A stretch of 64,000 bases of DNA from Rhodococcus_G sp042879035 (GTDB lineage: Bacteria; Actinomycetota; Actinomycetes; Mycobacteriales; Mycobacteriaceae), in NCBI RefSeq assembly GCF_042879035.1, contig NZ_JBIAOU010000001.1, positions 248,001 to 312,000 on the forward strand, written 5' to 3'. Shown here piece by piece: positions 7,230-18,200 of the stretch; within the stretch, counting starts at the first letter, position 1, and every line of letters begins with the position of its first letter. The position numbers were made by a program, and so were the translations under genes. Below the pieces are notes generated by a model. That model was not told where the DNA came from. It saw only the letters and a list, made by a program, of their open reading frames with translations, and did no database searches.

Positions 7230-7620
7230 GCCGGCCTCCGGGGATCCGTCCGATCAGGTGGTCGCGCACCCACCGTTCGACCCACAGGTGGTCGAGCGAC
7301 TCACCACTGACGTTCAGGTGCACCGCGACGTCGATCCGGTCGACGTGGGACCAGCGGATCTCGTCGAGGCGTGATCGCGGCGGACGACCCCCGAAAATCC
7401 TGGTGGGCAGGGCGTTTCCGCTGAGGATGGTGTCCAGCCGCGGTGCGGGCGAGTCGACGTCGATGTCCGCTCCCGCGTCGAGTCCTGTCAATTCCATGTC
7501 GTCGACCACGGTCACCGGGGAGCCGTCGACGTCGACGACCAGGCGGTCGAGCAGGTGCAGACGGGCATCGACCAGGCGTCCGCGGATCGGCGCGGCGGGA
7601 AGTGTGTCACGGTGGTTCAC
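7216..7620 (-). CDS. PRC-barrel-like protein coupled to Nramp-like transporter
   Basis: This 134-residue protein contains 'LHLLDRLVVDVDGSPVTVVDDMELTGLDAGADIDV', resembling PRC-barrel proteins found beside MgtE-like magnesium transporters, and a C-terminal segment 'HVDRIDVAVHLNVSGESLDHLWVERWVRDHLIGRIPG' typical of that group. The GTG at 7620 overlaps the transporter stop (GTGA). The upstream open frame (to 8727) is an antisense-like shadow of the transporter gene. A cytosolic regulatory role is inferred from the tight coupling. Confidence 0.65.
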   Translation of the reverse strand: MNHRDTLPAAPIRGRLVDARLHLLDRLVVDVDGSPVTVVDDMELTGLDAGADIDVDSPAPRLDTILSGNALPTRIFGGRPPRSRLDEIRWSHVDRIDVAVHLNVSGESLDHLWVERWVRDHLIGRIPGGRHAPE

Positions 7621-8843
7621 GATCCGGCTCCCGTCATGATCAGCAGGGGAATCGCGGCGATCGCCGCGGCGGCGATGAGCGGCGCGTACGCGACCGCGAA
7701 GAAGTTCACCACCCGGCCGTTCACGTGCTCGCCCATGTATTCGGGGTCGTTGGCGACGATCAGGATCGGCAGGTACGTCAGCGGCAGGGCGACCGCGGAG
7801 AAGACCACCGACACCTCGGTGACCAGGATCGGATCGACCCCGGTGATCAGGATCGCCACACCGACCGTCAGCGCGATCATCATCGACAGGTGGAAGCGGG
7901 CGGCGTCGGCGGGCCTGCGGAACTTGCCCCACGTCCAACCGAAGTACTGGGCGAGGGTGTATCCGCCCGACAGCGTCGTCTCGAGCGCCGCACCGAACGT
8001 CGCCGCGACCAGACCGACGATCAGAAACGCGAGTGCGAGTTTTCCGCCCGCCGCGGTGACGGTCAGCGCGACCTCGGACAGCGACGTGACCTCGATCGAT
8101 CGCGGTAGCAGCACCACGGCCGCGCAGCCGGCGATGGCGATCGACAGGACACCGCCGAGGGGGAAACCGATCAGAACGTTCACACGGGAACGGGCTAGGT
8201 CCCGCACCGTCCAGCCCTCCTCGACCGCGCCGGAGGAGAAGAAGAAGACCTCGTAGGGCGTCATCGCGGCACCGAACAGCGCGACCGCGTAGAACCAGTA
8301 CGTCGAGACCGACTCGGTGTCCGGAACGGACGGAACCGCCTGCCCGGCCAGCTCGCCCCAGTTCGGGCCGAGCAGGAACAGTGCAACCGCGAACACGATC
8401 AGGCACAGTCCCAGCAACCCGGTGACGTCCTCCATCAGCGAGAACCGCACCCGCCAGACGACCAGCCACACCGCGAACGCGGCGACCGGGAACCACATCA
8501 GCGGGCCGACACCCGAGGCCAGCTGCAGCGCCAGGGCGACACCTCCGACCTCGGCCGTCAGGGTGAGCAGGTTGATCAGGAACGACGCCGCCAGATTCGC
8601 CAGCGCGGCCCGGGGACCGAGCCGTTCCCGGATGATCTCGAACGTGGCCCGTCCGCTCGCCGCGGCCACTCGGCCCGCCATGTTGGCGTACAGGCAGATG
8701 CCGCCGACGCCGAGGACGACGACCCACGCCAGACCGAGACCGAACCGCGACCCCACCACGGCGTTGGTGACGAGGTCCCCGATGTCGAGGAATCCCCCTA
8801 TCGCGGTGAGGATTCCGAGCGCTACACCGAGCACCTTCGTCAT
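7617..8843 (-). CDS. Divergent Nramp-family divalent metal transporter
   Basis: This 408-residue membrane protein has about ten to eleven hydrophobic segments and overall Nramp/SLC11 character ('SSGGYTLAQYFGWTWGKFRRP'-type region near TM8, 'PLTYLPILIVANDPEYMGEHVNGR' near the C-terminus). The metal-site motifs differ from classical Nramp. TM1 reads F-L-D-I-G-D where DPGN is usual, and TM6 reads A-M-T-P-Y-E where the M-P-H motif is usual. This resembles Nramp-related magnesium transporters and fits with the PRC-type partners. The ATG at 8843 overlaps the upstream gene by 4 bp (ATGA). Substrate (Mg, Mn or other) is uncertain. Confidence 0.75.
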   Translation of the reverse strand: MTKVLGVALGILTAIGGFLDIGDLVTNAVVGSRFGLGLAWVVVLGVGGICLYANMAGRVAAASGRATFEIIRERLGPRAALANLAASFLINLLTLTAEVGGVALALQLASGVGPLMWFPVAAFAVWLVVWRVRFSLMEDVTGLLGLCLIVFAVALFLLGPNWGELAGQAVPSVPDTESVSTYWFYAVALFGAAMTPYEVFFFSSGAVEEGWTVRDLARSRVNVLIGFPLGGVLSIAIAGCAAVVLLPRSIEVTSLSEVALTVTAAGGKLALAFLIVGLVAATFGAALETTLSGGYTLAQYFGWTWGKFRRPADAARFHLSMMIALTVGVAILITGVDPILVTEVSVVFSAVALPLTYLPILIVANDPEYMGEHVNGRVVNFFAVAYAPLIAAAAIAAIPLLIMTGAGS

Positions 8844-9304
8844 CGCGCGCCGTCCGCGAACTCGGCGAGGAGGCCGGTCAGCGCGGCCAGGTCCGCGTCG
8901 AGCGTCGCTGCGTCGGGCGCCGTGGCCGGCCCGTCGACGTGGGACCGGGCGGCGGCGAGGACGGCGGTGGCATCGGCGAGCCGGTCCAGCAGCACGGTGC
9001 GGTGCGCCGACTCGTCGACCGTTGCGACCTCGAGTTCCGCCACGGTGTCGTACGAGCCGAGCACCTCCTTCACGGCGTCGGAGACCACGGTGACCGCGTG
9101 GTTGCCCGTGGTGTCTCCTCCGCCGTGCTGCTGCAGCGCGAGTCGGGCGGCGGACAGCGCGGACGCCGAGTCGCCCGCCGCCCGGGAGAGGTCCCCCTCT
9201 GCCCCTCCCGGGACGCCGGCGCAGGCGACGACAGCCGCGGTACAGGCCACGAACCCCCATCGGCCCGACAGCGGACCGCGGTGCGGGCCCCGATGCCGAC
9301 CCAT
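8840..9304 (-). CDS. Putative secreted/lipoprotein of unknown function, first gene of transporter operon
   Basis: This 154-residue protein starts 'MGRHRGPHRGPLSGRWGFVACTAAVVACAGVPGG', a basic n-region and a short hydrophobic core ending in A-C-A-G, which could be a lipobox or a normal signal-peptide end. The mature part is Ala/Asp/Leu-rich and predicted helical ('SALSAARLALQQHGGG', 'AATLDADLAALTGLLAEFADGAR'). The ATG at 9304 is chosen because a strong Shine-Dalgarno (ggaggag) lies just upstream. The stop overlaps the transporter ATG. I do not recognise a family; an extracytoplasmic accessory to the transporter is plausible. Confidence 0.6.
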   Translation of the reverse strand: MGRHRGPHRGPLSGRWGFVACTAAVVACAGVPGGAEGDLSRAAGDSASALSAARLALQQHGGGDTTGNHAVTVVSDAVKEVLGSYDTVAELEVATVDESAHRTVLLDRLADATAVLAAARSHVDGPATAPDAATLDADLAALTGLLAEFADGAR

Positions 9305-9472
9305 GTCGGCTCCTCCGTCCGGAACCGGCGCATCGAAGCCGGTTTTCGTACACCGGACTACCCGGGCGGGTGAAGTCCAAACCACCCCGCGGGGCAGCGG
9401 GGTCACGTGGCACCGCCGCGGTGACGTGGTTACCCTCGGTAATCATCCCCGTCAGTTCCTCGTGCTCGAAGG
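9305..9472. promoter_or_regulatory. Divergent intergenic region between secreted-protein/transporter operon and araC-like gene
   Basis: This 168-bp region must contain promoters for both divergent units. I see no convincing -35/-10 pair. A loose inverted element (ggttaccctcggtaatc, 9428-9444) lies ~30 bp before the AraC-type gene and could be an operator. Confidence 0.3.
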
Positions 9473-10438
9473 ATGGCCACGCTGACCGTCGATCCGTACT
9501 CCGACCGGTTCGAGACCCGCGACCCGGAACACGCTCACGCGTTCCTGCGCGAGCGCTACTCCGACAACGCGATGCGAATCAGGGGCAGCCGCGAGGGATT
9601 CCGGATGCGGCACCGTCACCTCGAATGCGGCCCGCTGTCACTGGCGTCGCTGGTGCACACGATGTCGGTCGAACACCACGTCGAGCCGTTGGGGCGCTGG
9701 CTGCTCGCTCGGAACCGGGGCGACCGACTCGAGCGGCGCACCGACGGCGGCTGGGTGCGATCGAAGCGGGGCGACCTGTTCCTCGTCGCCGCACCGGACC
9801 GTCCGTACGTCTCCGGGTGGGACACCGGCGACATCCAGCTGATCGGCATCGACCAGCACGTCCTGAACTGCGTCGCCGGCGTTGCCGAGGGCGGCGCCGA
9901 CGTCCGCTTCACGGGTCTCGACGTTCCCGGCCCGGCGGGACGCATGCTGGCCCGGGTCGTCGACTTCCTGCTCGAGGACATCGCTTCGGACCGGTCCGCA
10001 CACGCTCATCCTCTCGTCGTCGGCAACGCCGCACGGATGTTCGCAGCGGCCCTGCTCGCGAGCTTCCCGAACACCTCGACCTCCGACACCGACGTCGTCC
10101 GCGACACCACCGGTTCGGAGGTTCTCCGCAGATCTGTCGACTTCGTCGAGGCCAATGCCGACCTCGACATCGGAGTCACCGACATCGCGCGCGCCGCGTC
10201 GTCGAGCGTGCGGGCGGTGCAGCTCGCGTTCCGCCGCGAACTCGACACGACACCGACGCGGCACCTGCGGCAGGTGCGCCTGGAACGGGCCCGCAGGCAA
10301 CTCCGGGACGCCGAACCCGGTGACGGCACGACCGTGACATCCGTCGCCATGCGATGGGGCTTCTCCCGGACGAGCCGGTTCAGCGAGCAGTACCGGGCCG
10401 CGTTCGGCGAGGCACCGAGCAGCACCCTGCTCAGCTGA
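9473..10438 (+). CDS. AraC-family transcriptional regulator
   Basis: This 321-residue protein has an N-terminal AraC-binding-like sensor domain (~1-200) and a C-terminal AraC/XylS DNA-binding domain (~225-321). The latter shows 'DIARAASSSVRAVQLAFRRELDTTPTRHLRQVRLERARRQL' (first helix-turn-helix) and 'TSVAMRWGFSRTSRFSEQYRAAFGEAPS' (second, with the G-F-S-x-x-S-R-F-S-x-x-Y-R signature). The ATG has a gaagga Shine-Dalgarno. It is divergent from the Nramp-like operon, a common arrangement for a local regulator, but the target and ligand are unknown. Confidence 0.85.
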   Translation: MATLTVDPYSDRFETRDPEHAHAFLRERYSDNAMRIRGSREGFRMRHRHLECGPLSLASLVHTMSVEHHVEPLGRWLLARNRGDRLERRTDGGWVRSKRGDLFLVAAPDRPYVSGWDTGDIQLIGIDQHVLNCVAGVAEGGADVRFTGLDVPGPAGRMLARVVDFLLEDIASDRSAHAHPLVVGNAARMFAAALLASFPNTSTSDTDVVRDTTGSEVLRRSVDFVEANADLDIGVTDIARAASSSVRAVQLAFRRELDTTPTRHLRQVRLERARRQLRDAEPGDGTTVTSVAMRWGFSRTSRFSEQYRAAFGEAPSSTLLS

Positions 10439-10578
10439 GCGGGCACCCACGGTCTCAAACTGTTCGTTTCCGTCGGGTCACCCGTTCGTTTCGTGGGTCG
10501 CCCGTTCGACCCACATCGCGGTCGGATTGAGCGGTCCACCCGCGAGACCTGCATCTCCTGACGACAACGAGGTCGGCC

Positions 10579-10959
10579 ATGCCGCTGCACACCCTGATCC
10601 AGACCCGGCATCCGCTACTCGGACCGCCCACCGTCACCGTCGTCCGCGCGATCGGAGCCCTCGACGCCGCGGGTGTCGACGACTTCGCCGCCGCTGTCGA
10701 CACGGCGGTCCGCCTGGGCTGTCCCCGGTTGGTGGTGGACCTGTCGGAGGTGGACTTCCTCGCGATCAGCGGAGCTGCCGCGCTGTCGGACGCACGCGCC
10801 CGCACCACCCTCGCCGGGATCGAGATGGTTCTCGTGGTGACCTCACCGTGGGTCGAGCACACCATCGTCGTCACCGGCGTCTCGTCGTACCTGCCCCGGT
10901 TCGGGACGATGCTCCAGGCGTTCGACGCGGTGGACGCGAGCGCCGACCCATCCCGCTGA
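10579..10959 (+). CDS. STAS-domain (anti-sigma-factor antagonist-like) protein
   Basis: This 126-residue protein is a single STAS domain: 'TVVRAIGALDAAGVDDFAAAVDTAVRLGCPRLVVDLSEVDFLAISGAAALSDAR'. The conserved serine of the phosphorylation loop is in 'FLAISGAAAL' (usual D-x-S-G). Such proteins act in partner-switching control of alternative sigma factors, with anti-sigma kinases encoded elsewhere. It stands alone, 140 bp after the AraC-type gene, and is followed by gene remnants. Confidence 0.75.
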   Translation: MPLHTLIQTRHPLLGPPTVTVVRAIGALDAAGVDDFAAAVDTAVRLGCPRLVVDLSEVDFLAISGAAALSDARARTTLAGIEMVLVVTSPWVEHTIVVTGVSSYLPRFGTMLQAFDAVDASADPSR

Positions 10960-10960
10960 C

Positions 10961-11045
10961 CGAAACGCCTTTCGCACACAACGGATTCCGCGTGCACTGC
11001 GGAGAACTCGCGGTGCGGGGAGATCAGGTCGCTGCCGCCGCCCTG
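10961..11045 (-). pseudogene. mshC-derived fragment, left direct repeat flanking the NRPS
   Basis: About 77 of 85 bases match positions 38753-38837 inside the intact mshC gene, in the same orientation. On the minus strand it reads 'QGGGSDLISPHREFSA' followed by 'HAESVVCERRF', against 'QGGGSDLIFPHHEFSA' and 'HAESVVCERRF' in MshC. Nothing else of mshC is present. It is a non-functional relic, separated from its parent by the whole NRPS gene. Base counts are by eye. Confidence 0.85.
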
Positions 11046-11295
11046 ATCGTGCCACGAGGCGGAGGCGGCCGCGCACCTGTTCCCGGTCGGCGGCGGAATC
11101 ATCCACCTGGCGCCCGTGGGTACACGGCACGGTCGTCGACGAGCACACTGCGAACGTCGTTCCGGTGAACGCCGCCGACAACTGGCCGCACGTCGACCTC
11201 GGTCTCGGCATGATCGCCGTCGATCTCGTGCCGGGCCGCGGGACCGCACCCGTGAACACGTACCGGGCTCGGCACACCTGCGCCGGCGGTAGCCG
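11046..11295 (+). pseudogene. Possible DUF4383-type membrane protein remnant and NRPS 3' flank
   Basis: After the mshC fragment, a plus-strand frame around 11138-11240 reads 'ANVVPVNAADNWPHVDLGLGMIAVDLVPG'. This resembles the C-terminal helix of DUF4383 proteins (V-N-x-A-D-N-x-L-H-x-x-L-G-x-G-M-I). No start and no upstream part of the family is visible, so it is a remnant if real. The rest of the interval, down to the NRPS stop at 11296, shows no gene and no clear terminator hairpin. Confidence 0.4.
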
Positions 11296-14200
11296 TCAGC
11301 TCCCCAGGTGGGCGGCGAGCACCGGACCGATCACGGCCCACGACGACGGTTCGATCATCTCGTTGTGCCCGCAGTCGACGGGGTGGTCCGCGATGCGACC
11401 GGTGACGAGGGGGCGCCACTCCTGCGGCGACCGGTCGGTTCCCCCGTCCTGCCCGCGCTGCGCCGGGAACGCCAGTAGGTCACCGTCGAACACACCGGGC
11501 TCGAAGCGGTGCACCAGCAGCCGCGAGTGCGCGTAGCCGTCGTTGATCCGCTCGAGGTGCGCCGCCGTGATCCCCCCGCTGCCGAGGAACTCGCCCAGCA
11601 TCCTCGCAGCGGAATCATAGGTCAGATCCGGATGCCGGTCGGGCACACCGATGTCGAGTCCGAGACCGCGCAGCAGGTCCGCGAGCTCCAGCCGTCCGAG
11701 AAGGGGGTCCGAGCCGTTGTCCGGGTAACTGTCCATGACCGCCAGGGTCGAGACGGACTCACCCCGACCCTGCAACTCGACGGCCATCGCATGTGCGAGG
11801 ACGCCGCCGAGGGACCAGCCGAGCAGGTCGTACGGCCCCTCGGGTGCGATCGCGCGGATCTCGTCGACATAGCGCCCGGCGAGCTCCTCGATCGATCCGT
11901 ACCCCGGACCGCCGGTGATCGCGGGCAGCTGCAGGCCGAACACGGGTCGGTCGGCGGGGAGGTACCGGACCAGCCCGGTGTATCCCCACGACAACCCGAT
12001 TCCGGGGTGGACGCAGAACAGTGGCCTGCCGGATCCGCTGCCGCGCAGCGGGATCACGACCCGGAGCGCGTCCTCGGCACCGGCGGCGGCCGGGGCGCCG
12101 ATCCGGCCGGCCATCCCGGCGGGTGTCGGATCGAGGAAGAGCATCTGCAACGAGACCTCCGGTCCGAGCCGCTCGTGGAGTTCCGTGACCACGCGGGTCG
12201 CCAGCAGCGAGTTGCCGCCGCGGTCGAAGAAGCTGTCGTCGGCGCCGATCCGCTCGACCCCGAGCACCGAGGCGAACGCGCTCGCGACCGCCGACTCCAG
12301 CGGACCGGTGGGTTCCCGGAACACGGCCGACGCGAACTCCGGCGTCGGCAGCGCGTCCCGGTCGAGTTTGCCGGTCGGGGTGGACGGGATCCGGTCGAGG
12401 ACCGTCACCGACGCCGGGACCAGGTGGCTCGGGAGCTGCTGCGCCGCGGCACGGCGGAGCTCTCCGGGCGCGAGGTGCGTATCCCCGGCGGCACGCACGT
12501 ACGAGCACAGCAGCGTGTCGCCCGCAGGCCCGGTACGCGCGAGCGTCACCGCGAACCCGACGCCCGGCTGCGCGGCGAGCACGGCGTCGATCTCGGCGGG
12601 CTCGACGCGGAAGCCGCGGACCTTGACCTGGAAGTCGCTGCGGCCGACGTACTCGAACGTGCCGTCGGTCCGTCGACGGACCAGGTCGCCGGTGCGGTAG
12701 ATCCTTTCGCCCGGCCTGCCGAACGGGTTCGCGACGAAGCGCTCGGCGGTCAGCGCGGGCCGCCGGTGGTAGCCCCGGGCGAGGGCCGAACCCGCGACGT
12801 ACAGCTCCCCCACCACCCCGGGTGCCACCGAGTGCAGGCGCGCATCGAGCACCAGCTCGGACACGCCGCGGATCGGTCCACCGAACGTGATCGGGGCACC
12901 CGCGGCCAACGGGGCGCTGATGTTCGACATGATCGTGGTTTCGGTGGGGCCGTACGCGTTGACCATCGTGCGGCCGGGTGCCCACCGCGCCACCAGGTCC
13001 GCGGGGCACGGTTCACCGGCGACGACGAGTGTCCGGAGTGCGTCGAGCCCGGCCGGATCCACCGACGCCAACGCGGTCGGGGTTACGAAGCCGTGTGTGA
13101 CGCAACCAGTTTCGAGGGCCGCGGCCAGATCCGCGCCCCCGACCACGCATGGCGGGACGACCACCATGGTCGCGCCCGCACTCGACGCCATCACCATCTC
13201 GAAGACCGATGCGTCGAAGCTCGGGGACGCGAAGTGCAGGGTGCGTGCATCCGGGGTGACGTCGAGGCGGGTGCGCTCCTCGGCGGCGAGGTTCGCCAGA
13301 CCCCGATGGGTGAGGACGACGCCCTTCGGGACACCGGTCGAGCCGGACGTGTAGATCAGGTACGCGGGGTGGTCGACGCGGAGGGGGCGGATCCGCTCGG
13401 CGTCGCCGATCGCCGTGTCCGACATGACCGCGACCACCTCGGCGGTGTCGGGATCGTCGAGCACCACCCAGTCGACATGGTCGGGCAGACGATTGCGAAC
13501 CTGGTCGACGGTCAGCCCCAGCGTCACACCCGAGTCACCGAGCATGTGCTCGATCCGCCCGGCCGGGTGGTCCGGGTCGACCGGCAGGAACGCCGCCCCG
13601 GTCTTCGCCACCGCCCACACTGCGAGCACCGATTCGAGCGACCGCGACAGCGCGAGGGCGACGGAGCGCTCCGGCCCGGCTCCGCGGCCGATCAGCAGCC
13701 GTGCCAGCCGGTTCGACCGCCGATCGAGCTGGCCGTACGAGACCTCGATGCCGTCACCGGCGACCGCGACGGCCTCCGGGTCGTGGGCGGCGTGGGCCAA
13801 CAGCGCGGGCAGGAGCAACTCCGGGGCGTCGGGGCCGCCGCGGGCCGGAGCGAGGTCGCGCAGTTCGTCGTCACGCAGGATCGCGAGGTCGCCGACCGCG
13901 GCGCTCGGATCGGCGAGCGCGGAGTCGAGGATCCGGAGGAACCGATCCGCGACACCGCGCACCGTGTCGTCGTCGAACAGATCCGTCGCGTACTCGATGC
14001 TCCCGGCGATGCCGGCCGGGGCGCCCGCTCCGTTGAACTGCTCCGCGAGCACGAATTCGAGATCCTCCTTCACCACACCGGAGGGCACGGCGAGGCCCTC
14101 GACCGTCAGGCCCGGCAGGTCGAGGCGGGCCCGCGTGTCGTTCTGGAACTCCAACGCCACCTGGAAGATCGGCGAGTACGCCGTCGAGCGCGGCGGGTCG

Positions 14201-15210
14201 AGCGCCTCGACCACCCGCTCGAACGGGAGGTCGGCATGCGCGAAGGCACCGAGGTCCACCTCCCGCACGGCGGCCAGCAGATCCGCGAACGACTGGGCGG
14301 GATCGATCCGGGTGCGCAGCGCCAGCGTTCCGACGAACATGCCGACCAGGTCGTCGAGCGCCGGTTCTCCCCGGCCCGCGACCGGCGTGCCGATCACGAT
14401 GTCATCGGTGTCGCCGAGGTGGCTCAGCAGCACCGCGAGCGCGGCGTGCACGGTCATGAACATGCTCGTCCCGTGCCGCCGGGCGAACTCCTCGAGCCTG
14501 CGGTGCAGCTGCGGTTCGATCGCGAAACCCGCTCGCGCGCCGCGGAACGACTGCTGGGACGGGCGCGGTCGATCCGTCGGCAGACCAAGCAGGTCCGGCG
14601 CCCCCGCGAGTGTCGACGTCCAGTAGTCGAGCTGCCGGGCGGCCACCGACCCCGGATCGTCCGCGTCACCGAGGAGGCGGCGCTGCCACAGCGTGTAGTC
14701 GACGTACTGCACCGCGAGGGGTGACCATACGGGCGCGCGGCCCGCCGCCCTCGCCGCGTACGCGCGGACCAGGTCCCGGGACAGCGGGACCGTCGAGAGC
14801 CCGTCGACCGAGATGTGGTGCGCCACCAGTACCAGTACGTGGTCGTCGGCACCGAGCTCGAACAGGGCGCCGCGGGCCGGCACCCGGGCGGAGACGTCGA
14901 ATCCGGCGGACACCTCGGCGTGGATCCGCCGGGCCAGTTCGTGCTCGTCCGGAATCGGCACCGGCCGCAGGTCGGGTACCGCCTCGGCCGCCGGCCGAAT
15001 CTGCTGCACGGGGCCGTCGCGTCCGGTCGGGTAGACGGTCCGCAGCGACTCGTGCCGGTCGACGACGTCGGTCAGTGCGGCGCCGAGGGCCAGTGCGTCG
15101 AGGGCACCCTTCAGACGCACCACCAGCGGGACGTTGTAGGCGGGAGACGCCGTGTCGAACTGATTGATGAACCACATCCGTTGCTGCGCCGCCGACAGCG
15201 GAATCTCGTC
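11296..15210 (-). other. NRPS module 7 and release: C7 - A7 - T7 - TE
   Basis: Residues ~7664-8967. C7 starts 'EIPLSAAQQRMWFINQFD' with H-H-I-S-V-D-G. A7 pocket reading: D-A-F-F-V-A-A-I-M-K, unassigned. T7 reads F-F-D-R-G-G-N-S-L, an Arg replacing the usual Leu before G-G. The last ~250 residues are a type I thioesterase: 'LFCVHPGIGLSWGY', nucleophile in G-W-S-L-G-G (near 11808-11825), Asp in 'VMDSYPD', His in 'CGHNEMI' (near 11360). It frees the peptide by hydrolysis or cyclisation; a Thr hydroxyl at 2 or 5 could serve for lactone closure (inference). Confidence 0.8.
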
Positions 15211-18200
15211 CGGCCGATCGGCCGGCTCGAGAGTCGGACGACCTGAGGCTCCCGCTTCCGAGTGCTCGATACGCTCGGCGAGTGCCGCCGCCGTCGGTGC
15301 CGCGAAGAGCGCACGGACCCCCAGTTCGATGCCGAGGGTTTCCCGGAGTCGGGCGACGACGCGCGTCGCGGACAGTGAATTTCCGCCGAGTTCGAAGAAG
15401 TCGTCGTCGGTGCCGGCGCGGTCCACGCCGAGCACGGTCGCGAACACCTCGGTCACCGCCTCCTCCACAGGGTTGGTCGGCGCCCGGAACGATGTCGGGG
15501 TGCGGCCGAACCCGGGGTCCGGCAGCGCGCGACGGTCCAGCTTTCCGGTCGGGCCGAGCGGGATCTCGTCGAGCACGACGATCGACGCGGGCACCATGTA
15601 GTCGGGGACCCTCGCGGACAGCCTGGCCCGGAGGTCGTCGACAACGATGTCCCGGCCGTCGACCGCGGCCACGTAGGAGACCAGCACGGTGTCGCCACCC
15701 GGACCGGGACGGCCGAGGGTGGCCGCGAACCGCACGTCGGGATGTGCGGCGAGTACGGCGTCGATCTCGCCGAGTTCGATGCGGAAACCCCGGACCTTGA
15801 CCTGGAAGTCGCTGCGCCCGCGGTATTCGAGCTTCCCGTCCCGGGTCCACACCCCTACGTCGCCGGTGCGGTACATCCGCTCGCCGGGCGCGCCGAACGG
15901 GTCGGCGACGAATCGTCCCGCGGTGGTGCCTCCCCTGCGGTGGTAGCCGCGGGCCAGACCGGGACCGGCGATGTAGACCTCGCCCTCGACGCCCACGGGC
16001 ACCGGCTGCAGTCGCGCGTCGAGGACCGTCTCGGCAACCCCACGGATCGGGCCGCCCAGGGGAATCGGCACGACGCCCGGCACACAGTCTTCGATGTTCA
16101 CCACGATCGTGGTCTCCGTCGGCCCGTACACGTTGACCATGCGGCGCTGCGGCATCCAGTCCGCGATCAGATCCGGCGGCCAGGACTCCCCTCCCACCAT
16201 CACGCACTGCAGGTCGTCGAGCCCGGTCGGGTCGATCGAGGCGAGGGCTGCCGGCGTGATGAAGGCGTGGGTGACGCGCTGGTTCCTCAGCACCGCGGCC
16301 AGATCCGTGCCGCCGTAGACGGTGCGGGGCGCGATCACCATCGTCGCGCCGGCGGCGAAGCACAGCAGGTACTCGAGCAGCGAGACGTCGAAGCTGGGCG
16401 ACGAGAAGTGCAACGTCCTGGAGTCCGCGGTCACCGCGCACCGGTCCCGCTGCTCGTCGGCGTAGTTCCCCAGGCCCCGGTGGGTCAGGGTGACCGCCTT
16501 CGGCCTGCCGGTGGAGCCGGAGGTGTAGATCAGGTACGCGGGATTGTCGATCCGAAGGGGTGCCGTGCGCTCGGCGTCGGTCACCACCGCCGCCGATCGG
16601 GACGCACAGTCCGCGGCGAATCCGGGGTCGTCGAGTGTCAGCCACGGCACCGTGTCGGGCAACCGGTGCCGATGCGCGGCGACGGTGAGCCCGACGCCGG
16701 CACCGGAGTCGGCGAGCATGTGCCCGACCCGCTCCGCCGGATAGTCCGGGTCGACCGGGACGAACGCGGCCCCGGTCTTCGCCACCGCCCACATCGCGAG
16801 AACCGATTCGACGGACCGTGGAATGCCGAGCGCCACGTAGGTTTCCGGACCCGCACCGTGGTCGATCAGTGCCCGCGCCAGGCGAGAGGACCGGGCGTCG
16901 AGGTCCCGGTACGTGACCGCGTGCGCGCCGGCGACCAGTGCGACCGCCTCCGGATCGTGGGCGGCCGCCTCCGCCAGGATCTCGGGGAGCGTGCGGGCGG
17001 CACTGCCCGGACCTCCCCGAACCGGCGCCAGCATCCGGCGTTCGTCCGCGGTCAACAGGTCGAGTCCGGCCAGGGGCCGTTCCGGGTCGTCACCGATCGC
17101 GTGCAGCACGTGCAGCAGCCGGCGGGCGGCGTCGTCGACCGCGGTCCGGTCGACGAGGTCCGGGTGGAACTTCATCGTCAGGCGCAGACGGTCGGTCGCG
17201 GATGCGACCACGCTCAGCGGGTAGTGGGCGGCGTCGCGGACCTCGACGCCCTGCAGCCGCATCCCCGCGATGTCGGTGTCCGCGGACAGCGCGCTGCGCA
17301 CGGGATAGGACTCGAAGACGGTGAGCGTGTCGAAGCCCGCGGCCGGTCCCGCGGCGCGCTGGACATCGGTCAGTCCGACGTGGTGATGATCGAGCAGCGC
17401 CGCCTGCTCCGCCTGCACCCGATCCAGCAACGCACCAAGGGTCTCCGCGGCATCGAGGCGGACCCGGACCGGCACGGTGTTGATGAACAGTCCGATCATC
17501 GTTTCGATGCCGGGCACGTGCGGGGGCCGACCGGACACGGTGGCGCCGAACACCACGTCGTCGCGACCGGTGAGGAGCCCGAGGACGATCGCCCACCCGA
17601 CCGAGACGACGGTGTTGAGCGTCAGTCCGCGCTCGTGCGCGACTGCGCGCAGTCGTTCGGTGGCCGCGTCGTCCAACTCGTATCGCAGGTCCCGCGACGG
17701 CGCGGACCGCGCTGTGGTGGTGGACCCGTCGCGGACCAGCAGGGTCGGCTCGTCCGTCCCGTCGAAGGCATCGGCCCACGCGCGCAGCGCCGCCGGCCGG
17801 TCCTGCGCCGCGAGCCATGCGAGAAGGTCGCGGTACGGGCGCACCCGCGGCAGCGCGGAGTCGTCGCCGCCGGTCGCGTAGAGGACGACCAACTCCTCGA
17901 GCAGCAGCGGCGTCGACCACCCGTCGAGCAGGATGTGGTGGTTGGTCAGGATCAGCCGGCTCGTGCCGTCGGGCATGCGCACCAGGCCGATCCGCAGCAG
18001 TGGCGGCGATGCCATGTCGAACGGGTGGGTGCGGTCATCGGCCAGGATCTCACCGAGCTGCTCCGATGCCGCCGGTTCGGCGAACCCGCGCAGGTCGGTC
18101 TCCGTCCACGGCGCGGCCACCTCGCCGGTGACGATCCGTACGGCCTCCCCGTCCGGCGCGCGCACGAACGCCGTGCGCAGATTCGCATGCCGGTCGAGCA

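Noticed and set aside
10961..11045. cysS (cysteinyl-tRNA synthetase) fragment
   Set aside because: The Q-G-G-G-S-D-L-I and E-F-S-A-x-H-A-E residues match MshC rather than CysS, and the DNA is ~90% identical to the mshC in this window.
11509..14724. Very long plus-strand frames opposite the NRPS (also 15742-19320, 24577-28179 and 34630-37986; each over 1,000 codons)
   Set aside because: They are antisense to a clearly real gene and are rich in Arg/Gly/His/Pro with no recognisable domains. In GC-rich DNA with strong third-position GC, the opposite strand stays open by codon bias.
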